The notes beneath the pieces were generated by a model. The model searched no databases. It was not told the origin of the DNA and saw only the letters and a program-made list of their open reading frames with translations. Positions 17,701 to 27,319 of a stretch of 64,000 nucleotides of DNA are shown one piece after another. The position numbers were made by a program, and so were the translations under genes. Positions within the stretch are counted from its first letter, which is position 1. Each line of letters starts with the position of its first letter. Source of the DNA: Escarpia spicata (lineage: Eukaryota; Annelida; Polychaeta; Sabellida; Siboglinidae); contig OZ023207.1 of NCBI GenBank assembly GCA_963995525.1, positions 29,047,373 through 29,111,372 on the forward strand, read 5' to 3'.

Positions 17701-19458
17701 GTCTCCATCATAACATATGTGTCTCCATCATAACATATGTGTCTCCATCATAACATATGTGTGTCCATCATATCATGTGTCTCCATCATAACATATGTGT
17801 CTCCATCATAACATATGTGTCTCCATCATAACATATGTGTCTCCATCATAACATATGAGTGTCCATCATAACACATGTGTCTCCATCATAACACATGTGT
17901 CACCATCATAACACATGTGTGTCCATCATAACACATGTTTCTCCATCATAACACATATACGTGTGTCCTCCATAACATACGTGTGTCCACCATAACATAT
18001 GTGTCTCCAACATAACATATGTGTCTCCACCATAACATATATCTCCACCATAAGATATGTGTGTCCATCATAAGATATGTGTGTCCATCATAAGATATGT
18101 GTCTGCATCATAAGATATGTGTCTCCATCATAACATATGTGTCACCATCATAACACATGTGTGTCCATCATAACATGTGTCTCCATCATAACATATGTGT
18201 GTCCATCATAACATATGTGTGTCCATCATAACATATGTGTGTCCATCATAACATATGTGTCTCCATCATAACATATGTGTGTCCATCATAACATATGTTT
18301 GTCCATCATAACATATGTGAGTCCATCATAACATATGTGTCTCCATCATAACATATGTGTGTCCACCATAACATATGTGTGTCCACCATAACATATGTGT
18401 CTCCATCATAACATATGTGTGTCCATCATAACATATATGTGTCCATCATAACATATGTGTCTCCATCATAACATATGTGTGTCCATCATAACATGTGTGT
18501 CCATCATAACATATGTGTGTCCATCATAACATATGTGTCTCCATCATAACATATGTGTCTCCATCATAACATATGTGTGTCCATCATAACATATGTCTGT
18601 CCATCATAACATATGTGTCTCCATCATAACATATATGTGTCCATCATAACATATGTGTGTCCATCATAACATATATGTGTCCATCATAACATGGGTGTCT
18701 CCACCATAACATATGTGTGTCCATCATAACATATGTGTGTCCACCATAACATATGTGTGTCCATCATAACATATGTGTGTCAATCATAACATATGTGTGT
18801 CCATCATAACATATGTGTCTCCATCATAACATATGTGTGTCCATCATAACATATGTGTGTCCATCATAACATATGTGAGTCCATCATAACATATGTGTCT
18901 CCATCATAACATATGTGTGTCCACCATAACATATGTGTGTCCACCATAACATATGTGTCTCCATCATAACATATGTGTGTCCATCATAACATATGTGTCT
19001 CCACCATAACATATGTGTCTCCGTCATAACATATGTGTCTCCATCATAACATATGTGTGTCCATCATAAAATATGTCTCCATCATAACATGTGTGTCTCC
19101 ATCATAACATATGTGTGTCCATCATAGCATATGTGTGTCAATCATAACATATGTGTGTCCATCATAACATATGCGTCTCCACCATAACATATGTGTCTCC
19201 ATCATAACATATGTGTCTCCATCATAACATATGTGTGTCCATCATAACATATGTGTGTCCACCATAACATATGTGTGTCCATCATAACATATGTGTGTCA
19301 ATCATAACATATGTGTGTCCATCATAACATATGTGTCTCCATCATAACATATGTGTGTCCATCATAACATATGTGTGTCCATCATAACATATGTGAGTCC
19401 ATCATAACATATGTGTCTCCATCATAACATATGTGTGTCCACCATAACATATGTGTGT
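11755..19458. repeat. Higher-order repeat, 3,852-bp unit, two copies
   Basis: Four rare variants lie exactly 3,852 bp apart: TAACGTATG at 11,821 and 15,673, CTCCTTCATAAC at 12,563 and 16,415, ACATGTTTCTCC at 14,081 and 17,933, and CATAAAATATG near 15,217 and 19,069. This defines two complete tandem units of about 192 monomers. The following 19,459-20,287 contains further partial copies, including a block repeated about 520 bp away. Confidence 0.9.
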
Positions 19459-20287
19459 CCACCATAACATATGTGTCTCCATCATAACATATGTGTGTCC
19501 ATCATAACATATGTGTCTCCACCATAACATATGTGTCTCCGTCATAACATATGTGTCTCCATCATAACATATGTGTGTCCATCATAAAATATGTCTCCAT
19601 CATAACATGTGTGTCTCCATCATAACATATGTGTGTCCATCATAGCATATGTGTGTCAATCATAACATATGTGTGTCCATCATAACATATGCGTCTCCAC
19701 CATAACATATGTGTCTCCATCATAACATATGTGTCTCCATCATAACATATGTGTGTCCATCATAACATATGTGTCTCCACCATAACATATGTGTCTCCAT
19801 CATAACATATGTGTCTCCATCATAACATATGTGTGTCCATCATAAAATATGTCTCCATCATAACATATGTCTCCATCATAACATATGTGTGTCCATCATA
19901 GCATATGTGTGTAAATCATAACATATGTCTCTATCATAACATATGTGTTTCCATCATAACATATGTTTGTCAATCATAACATATGTGTGTCCATCGTAAC
20001 ATATGTGTCTCCACCATAACATATGTGTCTCCATCATAACAAATGTGTCTCCATCATAACATATGTGTGTCCATCATAACATATGTGTGTCCATCATAAC
20101 ATATGTGTGTCAATCATAACATATGTGTGTCCATCATAACATATGTGTGTCCACCATAACATATGTGTCTCCATCGTAACATATGTGTCTCCATCATAAC
20201 ATATGTGCGTCCATCATAACATATGTGCGTCCATCATAACATATGTGTCTCCATCATAACATATGTGTCTCCATCATAACATATGTG

Positions 20288-20691
20288 CAGTGTGTAGTGG
20301 ACATATTTGGTTTGAATCCTAATGGCAAATACGATGTTGCAAGCGCACTTTGTTCCTTAGATAGTCCAACAACATCAAACAGTTTGGCAACAATGCTGCC
20401 AAGAGTAATAACTCTACAAGTGTCGGATGTACAGACTAAGTGTCTATTGTCTTTTGGTATAGGAACCATAGTGCCCACTAACATTGAGTCGGGGCTAAAA
20501 CCATGTATCAACACACTGTTAAAAACTAATGCTAACAGCACAATGAGTATTTTCGGACCATGTATAATATGATCAGAATTGAGACCCTCTTCACCATCCG
20601 ACTTACCCAGCTTCCGTCGCTGGACACCTTCGATAACCTCATCAACTGATATATAATATGCAATATTTTCTTTAATCTGCTTGTTTACCTC
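20288..20691 (-). pseudogene. LINE A reverse transcriptase, N-terminal part, truncated by the satellite
   Basis: Read on the minus strand this is the fingers/palm start of a non-LTR retrotransposon reverse transcriptase, the enzyme that copies element RNA at the nicked target. The frame shows KLGKSDGEEGL, then SDHIIHGP, MVPIPKDNR, RVITLGSIVAKLFD and LGFKPNMSTTHCTYV, in the order expected for RT motifs 0 to 2. The catalytic box A (KAFD) and FADD box are absent because the reading frame passes directly into the 20-bp satellite at about 20,287. The frame stays open over the junction and reads CTYVMMET, which is what related elements tend to carry at this point. The upstream side is disturbed by an expanded 54-bp repeat. 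No function is expected. The family resembles CR1/L2-type elements, but the exact clade is uncertain. Confidence 0.8.
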
Positions 20692-21231
20692 CGTATTTAT
20701 AGCACTCATGTCATCAACATCATATGACACTGTTGTAGAGGTGATTACATTTATAGCACTCATGTCATCAACATCATATGACACTGTTGTAGAGGTGATT
20801 ATATTTATAGCACTCATGTCATCAACATCATGACACTGTTGTAGAGGTGATTATATTTATAGCACTCATGTCATCAACATCATATGACACTGTTGTAGAG
20901 GTGATTACATTTATAGCACTCATGTCATCAACATCATGACACTGTTATAGGGGTGATTATATTTATAGCACTCATGTCATCAACATCATATGACACTGTT
21001 GTAGAGGTGATTATATTTATAGCACTCATGTCATCAACATCATATGACACTGTTGTAGAGGTGATTATATTTATAGCACTCATGTCATCAACATCATGAC
21101 ACTGTTGTAGAGGTGATTATATTTATAACACTCATGTCATCAACATCACATGACATTGTTGTAGAGGTGATTATATTTATAGCACTCGTGTCATCAACAT
21201 CATATGACACTGTTGTAGAGGTGATTATATT
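20692..21231 (-). repeat. 54/52-bp minisatellite inside LINE A
   Basis: About ten tandem copies of a unit beginning TTTATAGCACTCATGTCATC sit between the endonuclease and RT parts of LINE A. Starts of AGCACT/AACACT fall at 20,701, 20,755, 20,809, 20,861, 20,915, 20,967, 21,021, 21,075, 21,127 and 21,181, so spacings are 54 or 52 bp. The 54-bp unit is 18 codons and reads MSAINIITSTTVSYDVDD on the minus strand. The 52-bp units lack an AT in CATCATATGACAC and break the frame. The unit appears to come from the element's own linker, because the flanks read LYNSV on one side and MSAINTEVNKQIK on the other. Confidence 0.93.
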
Positions 21232-21664
21232 GATCGGAAACAAATTGTGCTATTTCTTCATTATCTACCACAACATCAATACTTGAAGGCAAGAATGTCT
21301 GCCCTTTATCCGGCGTACATGACCACAAGTCCCGGTTTCTATTTTCACTAATGGCTTCGGCCTTCTTAGTTGTACGAATTCTGTCATCCTCTCTCATAAT
21401 ATGTCTAACAGCCCTATGACACCGAGCTCTAGTTATACATCTCATTTCTGTAATGTCACCCTGCTCGCCACTGTCGATGCCAGAAAATAGCCTCTTGTTT
21501 CAACTTGTTTTGACCACCCAGGAAGTTTCCTTCCGCCACCAGTTGAATTAAGACTGTTTTTAGGACAGGTGGTAGGTATACTTTCCAATGATTCTATGCA
21601 CACATTTAATATATCATTGTATATTCTAGATAATTCGTTCTCATGTGTTTACACATTATATTCT
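21232..21664 (-). pseudogene. LINE A linker between endonuclease and RT
   Basis: On the minus strand this holds the basic, poorly conserved linker of LINE A. A frame from about 21,445 to 21,232 reads basic runs (MRCITRARCHRAVRHIMRED) followed by ENRNRDLWS and EEIAQFVSDQYNHLYNSV, the segment that normally precedes RT in this element type. Further 5', the frame is broken by stops between 21,446 and 21,664. No separate gene is present. Confidence 0.65.
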
Positions 21665-22245
21665 TCACAGCAAAGCCTGTTTGTCGTATTGTAACATGGA
21701 GACTTTATACTCAAGATCACTACTGTATTGGTTAATGAGTTTCATACTGGCTTTATGCCATGCTAGTTTGTGACAATAGTGCCTTTCGAATATGTGGTCT
21801 ACATTTATATCTAACCTGACTTTAAGTGGTACATGGTCAGAAAACAACAAGTTGTCTGTAATAGAACATTCGAGCACCTTCTGTCCTAAATTGGTCGTGG
21901 TTAAAAAATGATAAATTCTGGAGGTAAAACCGTTTGGCCTTACATAAGTATTTGGCACTTGCGTATCAGGGGCATCTATACATATCGTAAGATCAAAATC
22001 CAATATAAAATTCCTTAATGCATGTGCATGAGGCGTCTTCCTAGTCAAATCTGTATTCATGTCACCCCCGTATATAACGTGAGCGGGGTTGTAAGTGTGT
22101 ATTAACTGCTGTATTTTACCTAGCACATCAATATATTCAGCAAACTTATCGTCTTCCGACCAGCCGTCCCCCATCATGTACACATCGAGGCACATGATTT
22201 CACAGTTGTTAATTTGTATCATAATCCCACACAACGTGATTGCAT
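21665..22245 (-). pseudogene. LINE A AP-type endonuclease, C-terminal two thirds
   Basis: A 189-codon minus-strand frame (22,234 to 21,665) matches the apurinic-like endonuclease that nicks target DNA for non-LTR elements. Visible motifs are YGGDMNTDL (the metal/DNA-binding GDxN block), then SRIYHFLTTT (the position of the usual SRIDH block, with Y in place of D) and SDHVPLKV (the catalytic SDH near the C-terminus). The N-terminal part with the catalytic glutamate is missing, because the sequence abuts LINE B at about 22,245. The D-to-Y change in the SRIDH block and the missing N-terminus make activity unlikely. After the SDH block the frame continues into the basic linker (KLAWHKAS). Confidence 0.82.
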
Positions 22246-22992
22246 TTAAGCTCTTTCACTGCATATCTTCCTTTGTGCAAATATCTCCTGTACTGCTTTT
22301 TACTATTCCTTTCTGATTTTACTTTGATGGTAAAATGTATCTGGTTGTGATCACTACTCCCCAGTGGCTCACATATATTGACATTGTCAACTAATTAATT
22401 CTGTGAGGACAAAACTATGTCTAACACATTCTCACCCCTGGTTGGTTCTAGCACATGTCAAGAAAGGAAGATACTAAAACTAAAATCTTGTGGTCCTCAC
22501 TTCCAATACTTTTTCCATTGTATATGCCCATGGTTAAAACCCCCATAATCACACAGTCCCGTTTGCTAACTTTCCTTATTGCATTTTGTACTTGTTCATT
22601 CTCTTCTATGCTTATGTTTGGACTTCGATAAACAAACCCCACCATTAAGATTGAGTTTCCTGTAACTGTTACACCAAACAGCTTCTTCGCAATCTGCTTC
22701 TCTTTCTAATTTTATTTCATAAACCTGGCTAGATTCTTTAACATATAAAGTAACTCCAGCCCTCCTTCTTCCTATTCTATCTTTCCTAAACATTACATAG
22801 CCTGTCAGTCCCAACTCGGCATCTGATATCTTTCCTAAACATTACATAGCCTGTCAGTCCCAACTCGGCATCTGATATATTGGTGGTGGCCCATGATTCG
22901 GTTAGACCTATTATGTGAGGGTTAATATCTTCTACCATAATGTTAAGCACATTTCTTTTTTTACTGTACTCATTGCATTTAAAGAAACACAT
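22246..22992 (-). pseudogene. LINE B endonuclease domain, frameshifted
   Basis: This is a second, different LINE endonuclease on the minus strand. From the 5' side it reads LNIMVEDINPHIIGLTESWA (the TES/TEW catalytic glutamate block), then ELGLTGYVMFRKD, LYVKESSQVYEIKLE, FVYRSPNIS and, near 22,340-22,450, EPTRGENVLDIVLSSQ and EPLGSSDHNQIHF (the SDH block). The frame is broken by a 49-bp tandem duplication at 22,781-22,878, by an in-frame stop in the SSQN region and by small indels. The protein stops resembling LINE B shortly after the SDH block and passes into LINE A near 22,245, so the RT half of LINE B is missing. A close relative of this endonuclease occurs as LINE D at 45,464. Confidence 0.82.
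22781..22878 (-). repeat. 49-bp tandem duplication inside LINE B endonuclease
   Basis: The stretch starting CTTTCCTAAACATTACATAG is present twice in direct succession, starting at 22,781 and 22,830, with no visible differences. A 49-bp duplication shifts the frame by one base and makes GLTGYVMFRKD appear twice. The identity of the copies suggests a recent event in an already dead element. Confidence 0.95.
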
Positions 22993-24334
22993 TTATATCT
23001 GGTTTCTGAATAGTTTTGCAGACTGTCCTTTGCTGATTTATTTGTGCTGTCTTTATCTATGCCTCCAATTTCAGGCTTTTCTGTGAGTCCCTCCTGCGAA
23101 TAAATAGATGCAACCTGTCCCACTATCAACAGATCGTAGCAGGTTGTCTGTGAAAACTGCTGCCCTTTTTCCACTCAGATGGAGGCCATCGCTCATGTAC
23201 ACATCTTCCCTCCCAACAAAGTACCCCCATAAATCTTTCAATCCCACCCCCTCTTCTTCACACATCTGCTCAACTAATGCGTTGATCGCCATCCTCTTGC
23301 AGTTTCTATACGTTGCCCCCCTTCTCCCATTACTGGCTAAATTCCTGAGACAATAATCTGTTCAACTCTTGTCTTCTTTAGCTTCTTCATTAATTGTCTA
23401 TACTTCTGTACTATCCCAGTTGTTCCCTCCCTGTCTGCATTACTTGTCCCTAAACCTGTACATGTACTAGAATAGACCCTCCCTTGCCATGCCCAAATAT
23501 CTTCTCTACCCTTTCAGTCACATGCACTATCCTAGTCCCTGGTAGACAAACAACGACGTCCTCCCTCCCTTAGTGTCTTATCTGTCTTTCTCAGAATAGA
23601 GTCGCCCATGAACACCCTTGCCCCCTCAATCAAGCCTCAGAGTAGCTCCTTCTCCGTTTTGCATCTGTCTGGTAGTCTTTTCCCCCTGCCATCTTCTCTC
23701 CTGTCACATTCTCTTCCATTCCATTTTTTTCTGTCACTTTTTCTCTTGTCACTTTTTCTCTTGTCACGTTTTCTCTTGTCACCTTTCCTCCTGTCATCGT
23801 CCCTTTTATACACTTCTCTTCTATCACATTTACTCTCACTTCCTTTTGTCCATTCATCTTTCCTCACATCACATTTTCTTCCCTCTTATCCCGTCCCATT
23901 TTCCCTCCCTCCTTCTCTACGGTTACTTTCTCCCCTGTCACCTTCACATCTGTCACGTTTTCTGTTGTCGATTCTCCAATTTCTTCCCCTCCAATAACCT
24001 TCCCTCCTCTCAGTCTCTTTTCCTCTGTCTTCTTGCCACTACTCTGCTCCTTTAGTCTCACAGTATTCCCAACTCTCTCCTTGTTGTCTCTCTCCATCCC
24101 ATCTGTCCCCTTGCTAATTCTCATATCCATCCCCTTCACAATATCTGTCAACCTAATTATCTCCTTCTGCAGACACTCCACCTTCCAACACCCCATGCAC
24201 TGAAGGGTAAATCCCTCCTCCATGGTTTCTGCCTACGACTTCCCACAGCTGGGCAAGGTAAAATCCACCCAGCTGTGGTAGTGATCGCACACCAAGAGTC
24301 GCTTCGCCTTGACTTGCCGCTTGCAAGGTGCCAT
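22993..24334 (-). pseudogene. LINE B ORF1: zinc-finger, coiled-coil, SGNH-esterase type, broken
   Basis: This is a decayed ORF1 of a CR1-like LINE, the RNA-binding chaperone-type protein made before the endonuclease/RT polyprotein. The likely start is the ATG at 24,334 (MAPCKRQVKAKRLL), followed by cysteine pairs (VCDHYH, LQCMGCWKVEC) like a small zinc-binding domain, a heptad-like stretch (LQKEIIRLTDIVKGMDMRI), a long Lys/Glu region with VTREK repeats near 23,680-23,800, and then an esterase fold. The esterase shows MGDSILRKTDKTL (GDS block I) near 23,600, GTSNADREG (GTN block) near 23,440 and DGLHLSGKRAA (DxxH block V) near 23,170. Breaks include a TAG after SCGKS, where relatives probably carry Trp, a TGA at 23,864-23,866, a stop at 23,630, frame changes, and a TAG in VSGI-PVMG. 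Open frames on the opposite strand here are shadows. Esterase ORF1 proteins are known in CR1 elements; placing this copy there is inference from the motifs. Confidence 0.78.
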
Positions 24335-24681
24335 ATCATAATTTATTTAAGAACTTAACTATCTTAGTCTTTATAAAGACTGTTTCCTGTGTACAGCATA
24401 CTTTATGTTACAGCAGATTTTAATGACACATATGACTATATATCCTATCACGAATGATAAAGTTACCAGTAGTGACCTGATTTAAATACAATCATTACAT
24501 TACGCTAAACTGCCTTATTTATTTAGGGTATACCATGCCCTAGCGAATACGTGGGATACTAGCTATATAAATAAACTGGAGTTCGCCCAACTATCGCCAC
24601 TGCTTAGTTTTAACAACAATGCTACCTAATCAATGTTTCTAGCATGTACTGGCTTACATAGTTATTATCTTATGTAAGTAG
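24335..24681. other. AT-rich DNA, no gene seen
   Basis: This lies upstream of the LINE B ORF1 start. It may include the 5' untranslated region of LINE B, but no promoter motif or repeat boundary can be defined. Confidence 0.5.
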
Positions 24682-24688
24682 TTTGATG

Positions 24689-24775
24689 GGATCAAGTCAG
24701 CTTGAAGGCGCACTCCCGGTATATTGTACAAATATGGTGTATACCGAGAGTGCGCCTTCAAGCTGACTTGATCCA
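24689..24775. mobile_element. Small hairpin (MITE-like) element with 7-bp target duplication
   Basis: The arms 24,689-24,723 and 24,740-24,774 are 35-bp inverted repeats with one mismatch (CACTCCCGG against CACTCTCGG), separated by a 16-bp loop. The hairpin is directly flanked by TTTGATG on both sides (24,682-24,688 and 24,776-24,782), which looks like a 7-bp target site duplication. The interior holds no coding sequence. This is the form expected of a tiny non-autonomous DNA transposon, but the family was not recognised and a chance flanking repeat cannot be excluded. Confidence 0.7.
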
Positions 24776-24782
24776 TTTGATG

Positions 24783-25343
24783 TTTGTTACTTTATCTCCT
24801 ATATATTCTAACACATAATCAGGTTTGTTAAATCTTGTTTACAAACTTAAGTGTTCTAAAATACTTTAACTAACTAACTTTAAGCAGAACTGTATATGTC
24901 TAGTGCTACTTTACGAATACTATTAAGGTAAGAATAATACTTATCGATCAATATCTCCACTTGTTTTGCACCTTTTCTGCACCAACATTTCTCACGATCT
25001 CAATCCGCCAATATTCCCACCAAAGTGTTACGTGTGTGACGTTCAAATCATTAAATTCAGTTGGGCACATCAGTTATTGTCCAAAATCTGTTAAGTTTTA
25101 GAAATATGCTAATAAGTGACATTATCCGAAAATTGGCATAGGAAAACTATGTATGCACGTTTGACTGTGACTTGCATTAAAATATAAATATGTGTAACGT
25201 TGCTTTTGTTACGTGTGTGACGTTTGTGAAGTTGGCTTGCTGAAATTGACCTAGTAATGCACAGTTAAGTGAGTATACATAACAATATGACATGCTTAAT
25301 TCATGCTATAACAGCACAACATATTTAGGTAGGCTACTTTTCG
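24783..25343. other. AT-rich DNA with two TTACGTGTGTGACGTT motifs
   Basis: No coding region is seen. The 17-mer GTTACGTGTGTGACGTT occurs at about 25,028 and again about 25,208. A related GTTACGTGTGTGAC recurs at about 29,530, and a shorter GTTACGTGTGA at about 29,699. These may be remnants of one dispersed repeat. Confidence 0.5.
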
Positions 25344-26284
25344 ATGGCAAACATGGACAAATTTTATAATAACATGCAGAATCTTGATTGGGAAATTAGA
25401 ACACCCATAAATAATTGTCAAATAGCCTACTCGGTATTCTATAAACTACTACTTTGAGAATATAATGATTGCTTTTCATTTAAAACAATCAAGCTTAATT
25501 ACAAGAATAAGAAACCATGGCTAACTACTGGTTTACAAAAACTCAATAAAAGAGAAGAATAGACTATATATTAAATATATATGACAAAGTACAAGATATA
25601 ATGAAACTAATTATAAGGTTTACAAAAGTCAATTGAAAGACTTACTACGGAAATTTGAACGTGAACATTATGCAACTCTCTTTGAAGAAAATAAACATAA
25701 TCTCAAAAAGTATTGGTTCCTATTAAAATAAATAATAAATAAGAAACCATAACACAAACAAAATTCATTATTAACAAAGTTGAAACATCAAACAAAAAAC
25801 AAATAAGTGAAAGTTTTAATAATTCGGTGTTGGTTCCACAAAACCAAACAGATCATATCCTATGTCATACCTAAAAAACAGTAATATGAAACTATATATC
25901 TTGAACTGTTAACTGAAAATGAGGTATCAGTAATACTAAGCTCTGTTAAAGCATCATGTCCTGGATGGGATGACATTTCCTGTAAAGTAATAACACAAAC
26001 ATAAAAGTTTTATTAAACCCATTAACACACTTATATAACTTATCTATAAATACTGGAATATTCCCAGATTAATTTAAAATATCAAAGAAAATACATATTT
26101 ACAAAGTTAAAGAAAAAACTTATTTATTAACTACCGGCCAATTTCAATATTACCTACTTTTTCTAAAATTTTATTAATAAGTATAATATTCTGTATAAAT
26201 ATCAGTTTGGTTTTCTAAAAAAATCACTGTAATAACATGGCACTTATAACAATAAGAGACAAAATATCAGAAGCCTTACATATA
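25344..26284 (+). pseudogene. LINE C, linker and start of RT, heavily broken
   Basis: This is the 5' portion of a decayed non-LTR retrotransposon on the plus strand. Across several frames it reads MDKFYNNMQNLDWE, NKKPWLTTGLQKLNKR (the basic PWxT block that follows the endonuclease in jockey/L2-like elements), then SVKASCPGWDDISCKVI, TGIFPD, QFQYYLLFLKF (a worn NYRPISxLP block) and ISVWFSKK followed by HLXQETKYQKPY (the QFGFRKNH region). Stops and frameshifts are frequent. It is interrupted near 26,285 by an hAT-related insert and resumes at about 27,320. The endonuclease part is not seen, so the copy is probably 5'-truncated. Confidence 0.72.
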
Positions 26285-27310
26285 CTGTTCGAAATTACTG
26301 TCGACTCGGACACTAGAGACCGTCAAGTATTTTGTCGGGCAAGTAACTTTGAAAAAAGTACCGGTCCGCAAATCCGGCAGATTTTTTAAAAGAAAATAAT
26401 GAAGCACTTGTCTAGTATCCGAGCCAACCTCGATTTCGTCATTATAGCTACACGTTTGCCTAAATTTGATACCTCAGTGATTTAGTTCTATCATTCCACA
26501 TCATCCCAGGTATATTTATATTACGAATATAGTGCGCCTTAGCACACTCGTGAGGCCCAAAGAGCGACACGGTTTGCGTCAGTCTGCTCCGTTGCAGCCG
26601 CACGTTAACGCAGTGAGCGATTTAAAGCGTTTGTTGTTGCAAACTGGACCTCAAAAGTGCGCTAAGATGCGATAGTTTTGTAATGTAAATATGGGATGAT
26701 GTTGAATTATGGCAATAACACACGAGGTATAAAAAATTGGCAAAAACGTTATTGTGATGACGAAGTCGAGGTGGGCCCGGATTCTAGACAAGTGTCAATA
26801 AAGGTGACATTTGTGTACTTCTGGGAAATTTTACGTAAGCGTGGTACAAAAACAAGTTGTAAAAACAATAAAATGTTGAGCTGACCAATGCTGATAGATT
26901 GATTGAGTTTAGTTTCGTAGTGCTGGCACTTTCAGCGAGATCTGCTGAATGTGAAAGACGCTTCAGCAGTGAAACGAGTGTAGAGTTCAAGACCGACTTT
27001 CGAAACTGCCTGAAGCCATGCACAATGTCAGCTATCATCACTATCCAGCTGCATTCACCCGACATGGCTGACTTCAAACCCACATTCAGCGCGAGGATGC
27101 CCAACTTCAAATCCGAGTTGGACTCAGACAGTGACTCATTTGTTTCTGTCAACAATAAACTGTTGCCTATGATGACATTTTATATTCGCTGGTTCATTAA
27201 TCTGAATACCACAAATTAATATGCAGGACAGACTCGGCATCAACTAGTTTAACACTTACCGATTGACCATCAAATTTTCAGCTAAGGTGTAGAACACTGT
27301 TTACAAAAAA
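26285..27310 (+). mobile_element. hAT-related insert splitting LINE C
   Basis: About 1.0 kb of GC-richer sequence, unlike the AT-rich LINE around it, separates the two halves of LINE C's RT exactly where the QFGF block should continue into the KAFD block. It contains the C-terminal dimerisation part of an hAT transposase. The ends are approximate: terminal inverted repeats and an 8-bp target duplication were looked for and not convincingly found. The 5' 400 bp contain no recognisable protein. Confidence 0.6.
26899..27219 (+). pseudogene. hAT transposase C-terminal (dimerisation) domain fragment
   Basis: A 106-codon frame reads VVLALSARSAECERRFSSE, then VEFKTDFRNCLKPCTMSAII and QLHSPDM. This order (a small-residue/Ala-Glu-Cys-Glu-Arg-x-Phe-Ser block, then a Lys...Arg-Asn block, then a hydrophobic helix) is the signature of the hATC domain that holds hAT transposase oligomers together. 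The N-terminal BED finger and the RNase H-like DDE core are absent. Two short upstream frames (26,696-26,884) have no recognisable domain. This is an inactive fragment inside LINE C. Confidence 0.68.
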
Positions 27311-27319
27311 AAACTATTT

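Larger units (their letters stand above)
1..20287. repeat. 20-bp satellite array (CCATCATAACATATGTGTST)
   Basis: An uninterrupted head-to-tail array of a 20-bp monomer close to CCATCATAACATATGTGTCT runs from the left window edge to the junction with a LINE near 20,287, about 1,000 copies. Most monomers differ by one or two bases (GTGTCT/GTGTGT, ATATG/ACATG/ATAGG, CCATC/CCGTC/CCACC). A minority are 18 or 19 bp, or are extended (for example ACACATATACGTGTGTCC). Each monomer holds the palindrome ACATATGT or CACATGTG, so a CANNTG core recurs about every 20 bp. Variants recur in the same order at long range, which shows nested higher-order amplification. Open frames in the array are a by-product of the 20-bp period and are not genes. 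The true left end lies outside the window. Confidence 0.98.

Noticed and set aside
23608..24055. Plus-strand frames of 129 and 145 codons rich in Leu/Phe/Ser
   Set aside because: Antisense shadows of the Lys/Glu-rich part of LINE B ORF1, which has recognisable domains on the minus strand.
26285..27310. An 8-bp target duplication proving a clean hAT insertion
   Set aside because: No matching 8-bp flanks could be found by eye at either estimated border, so only a related insert is claimed.
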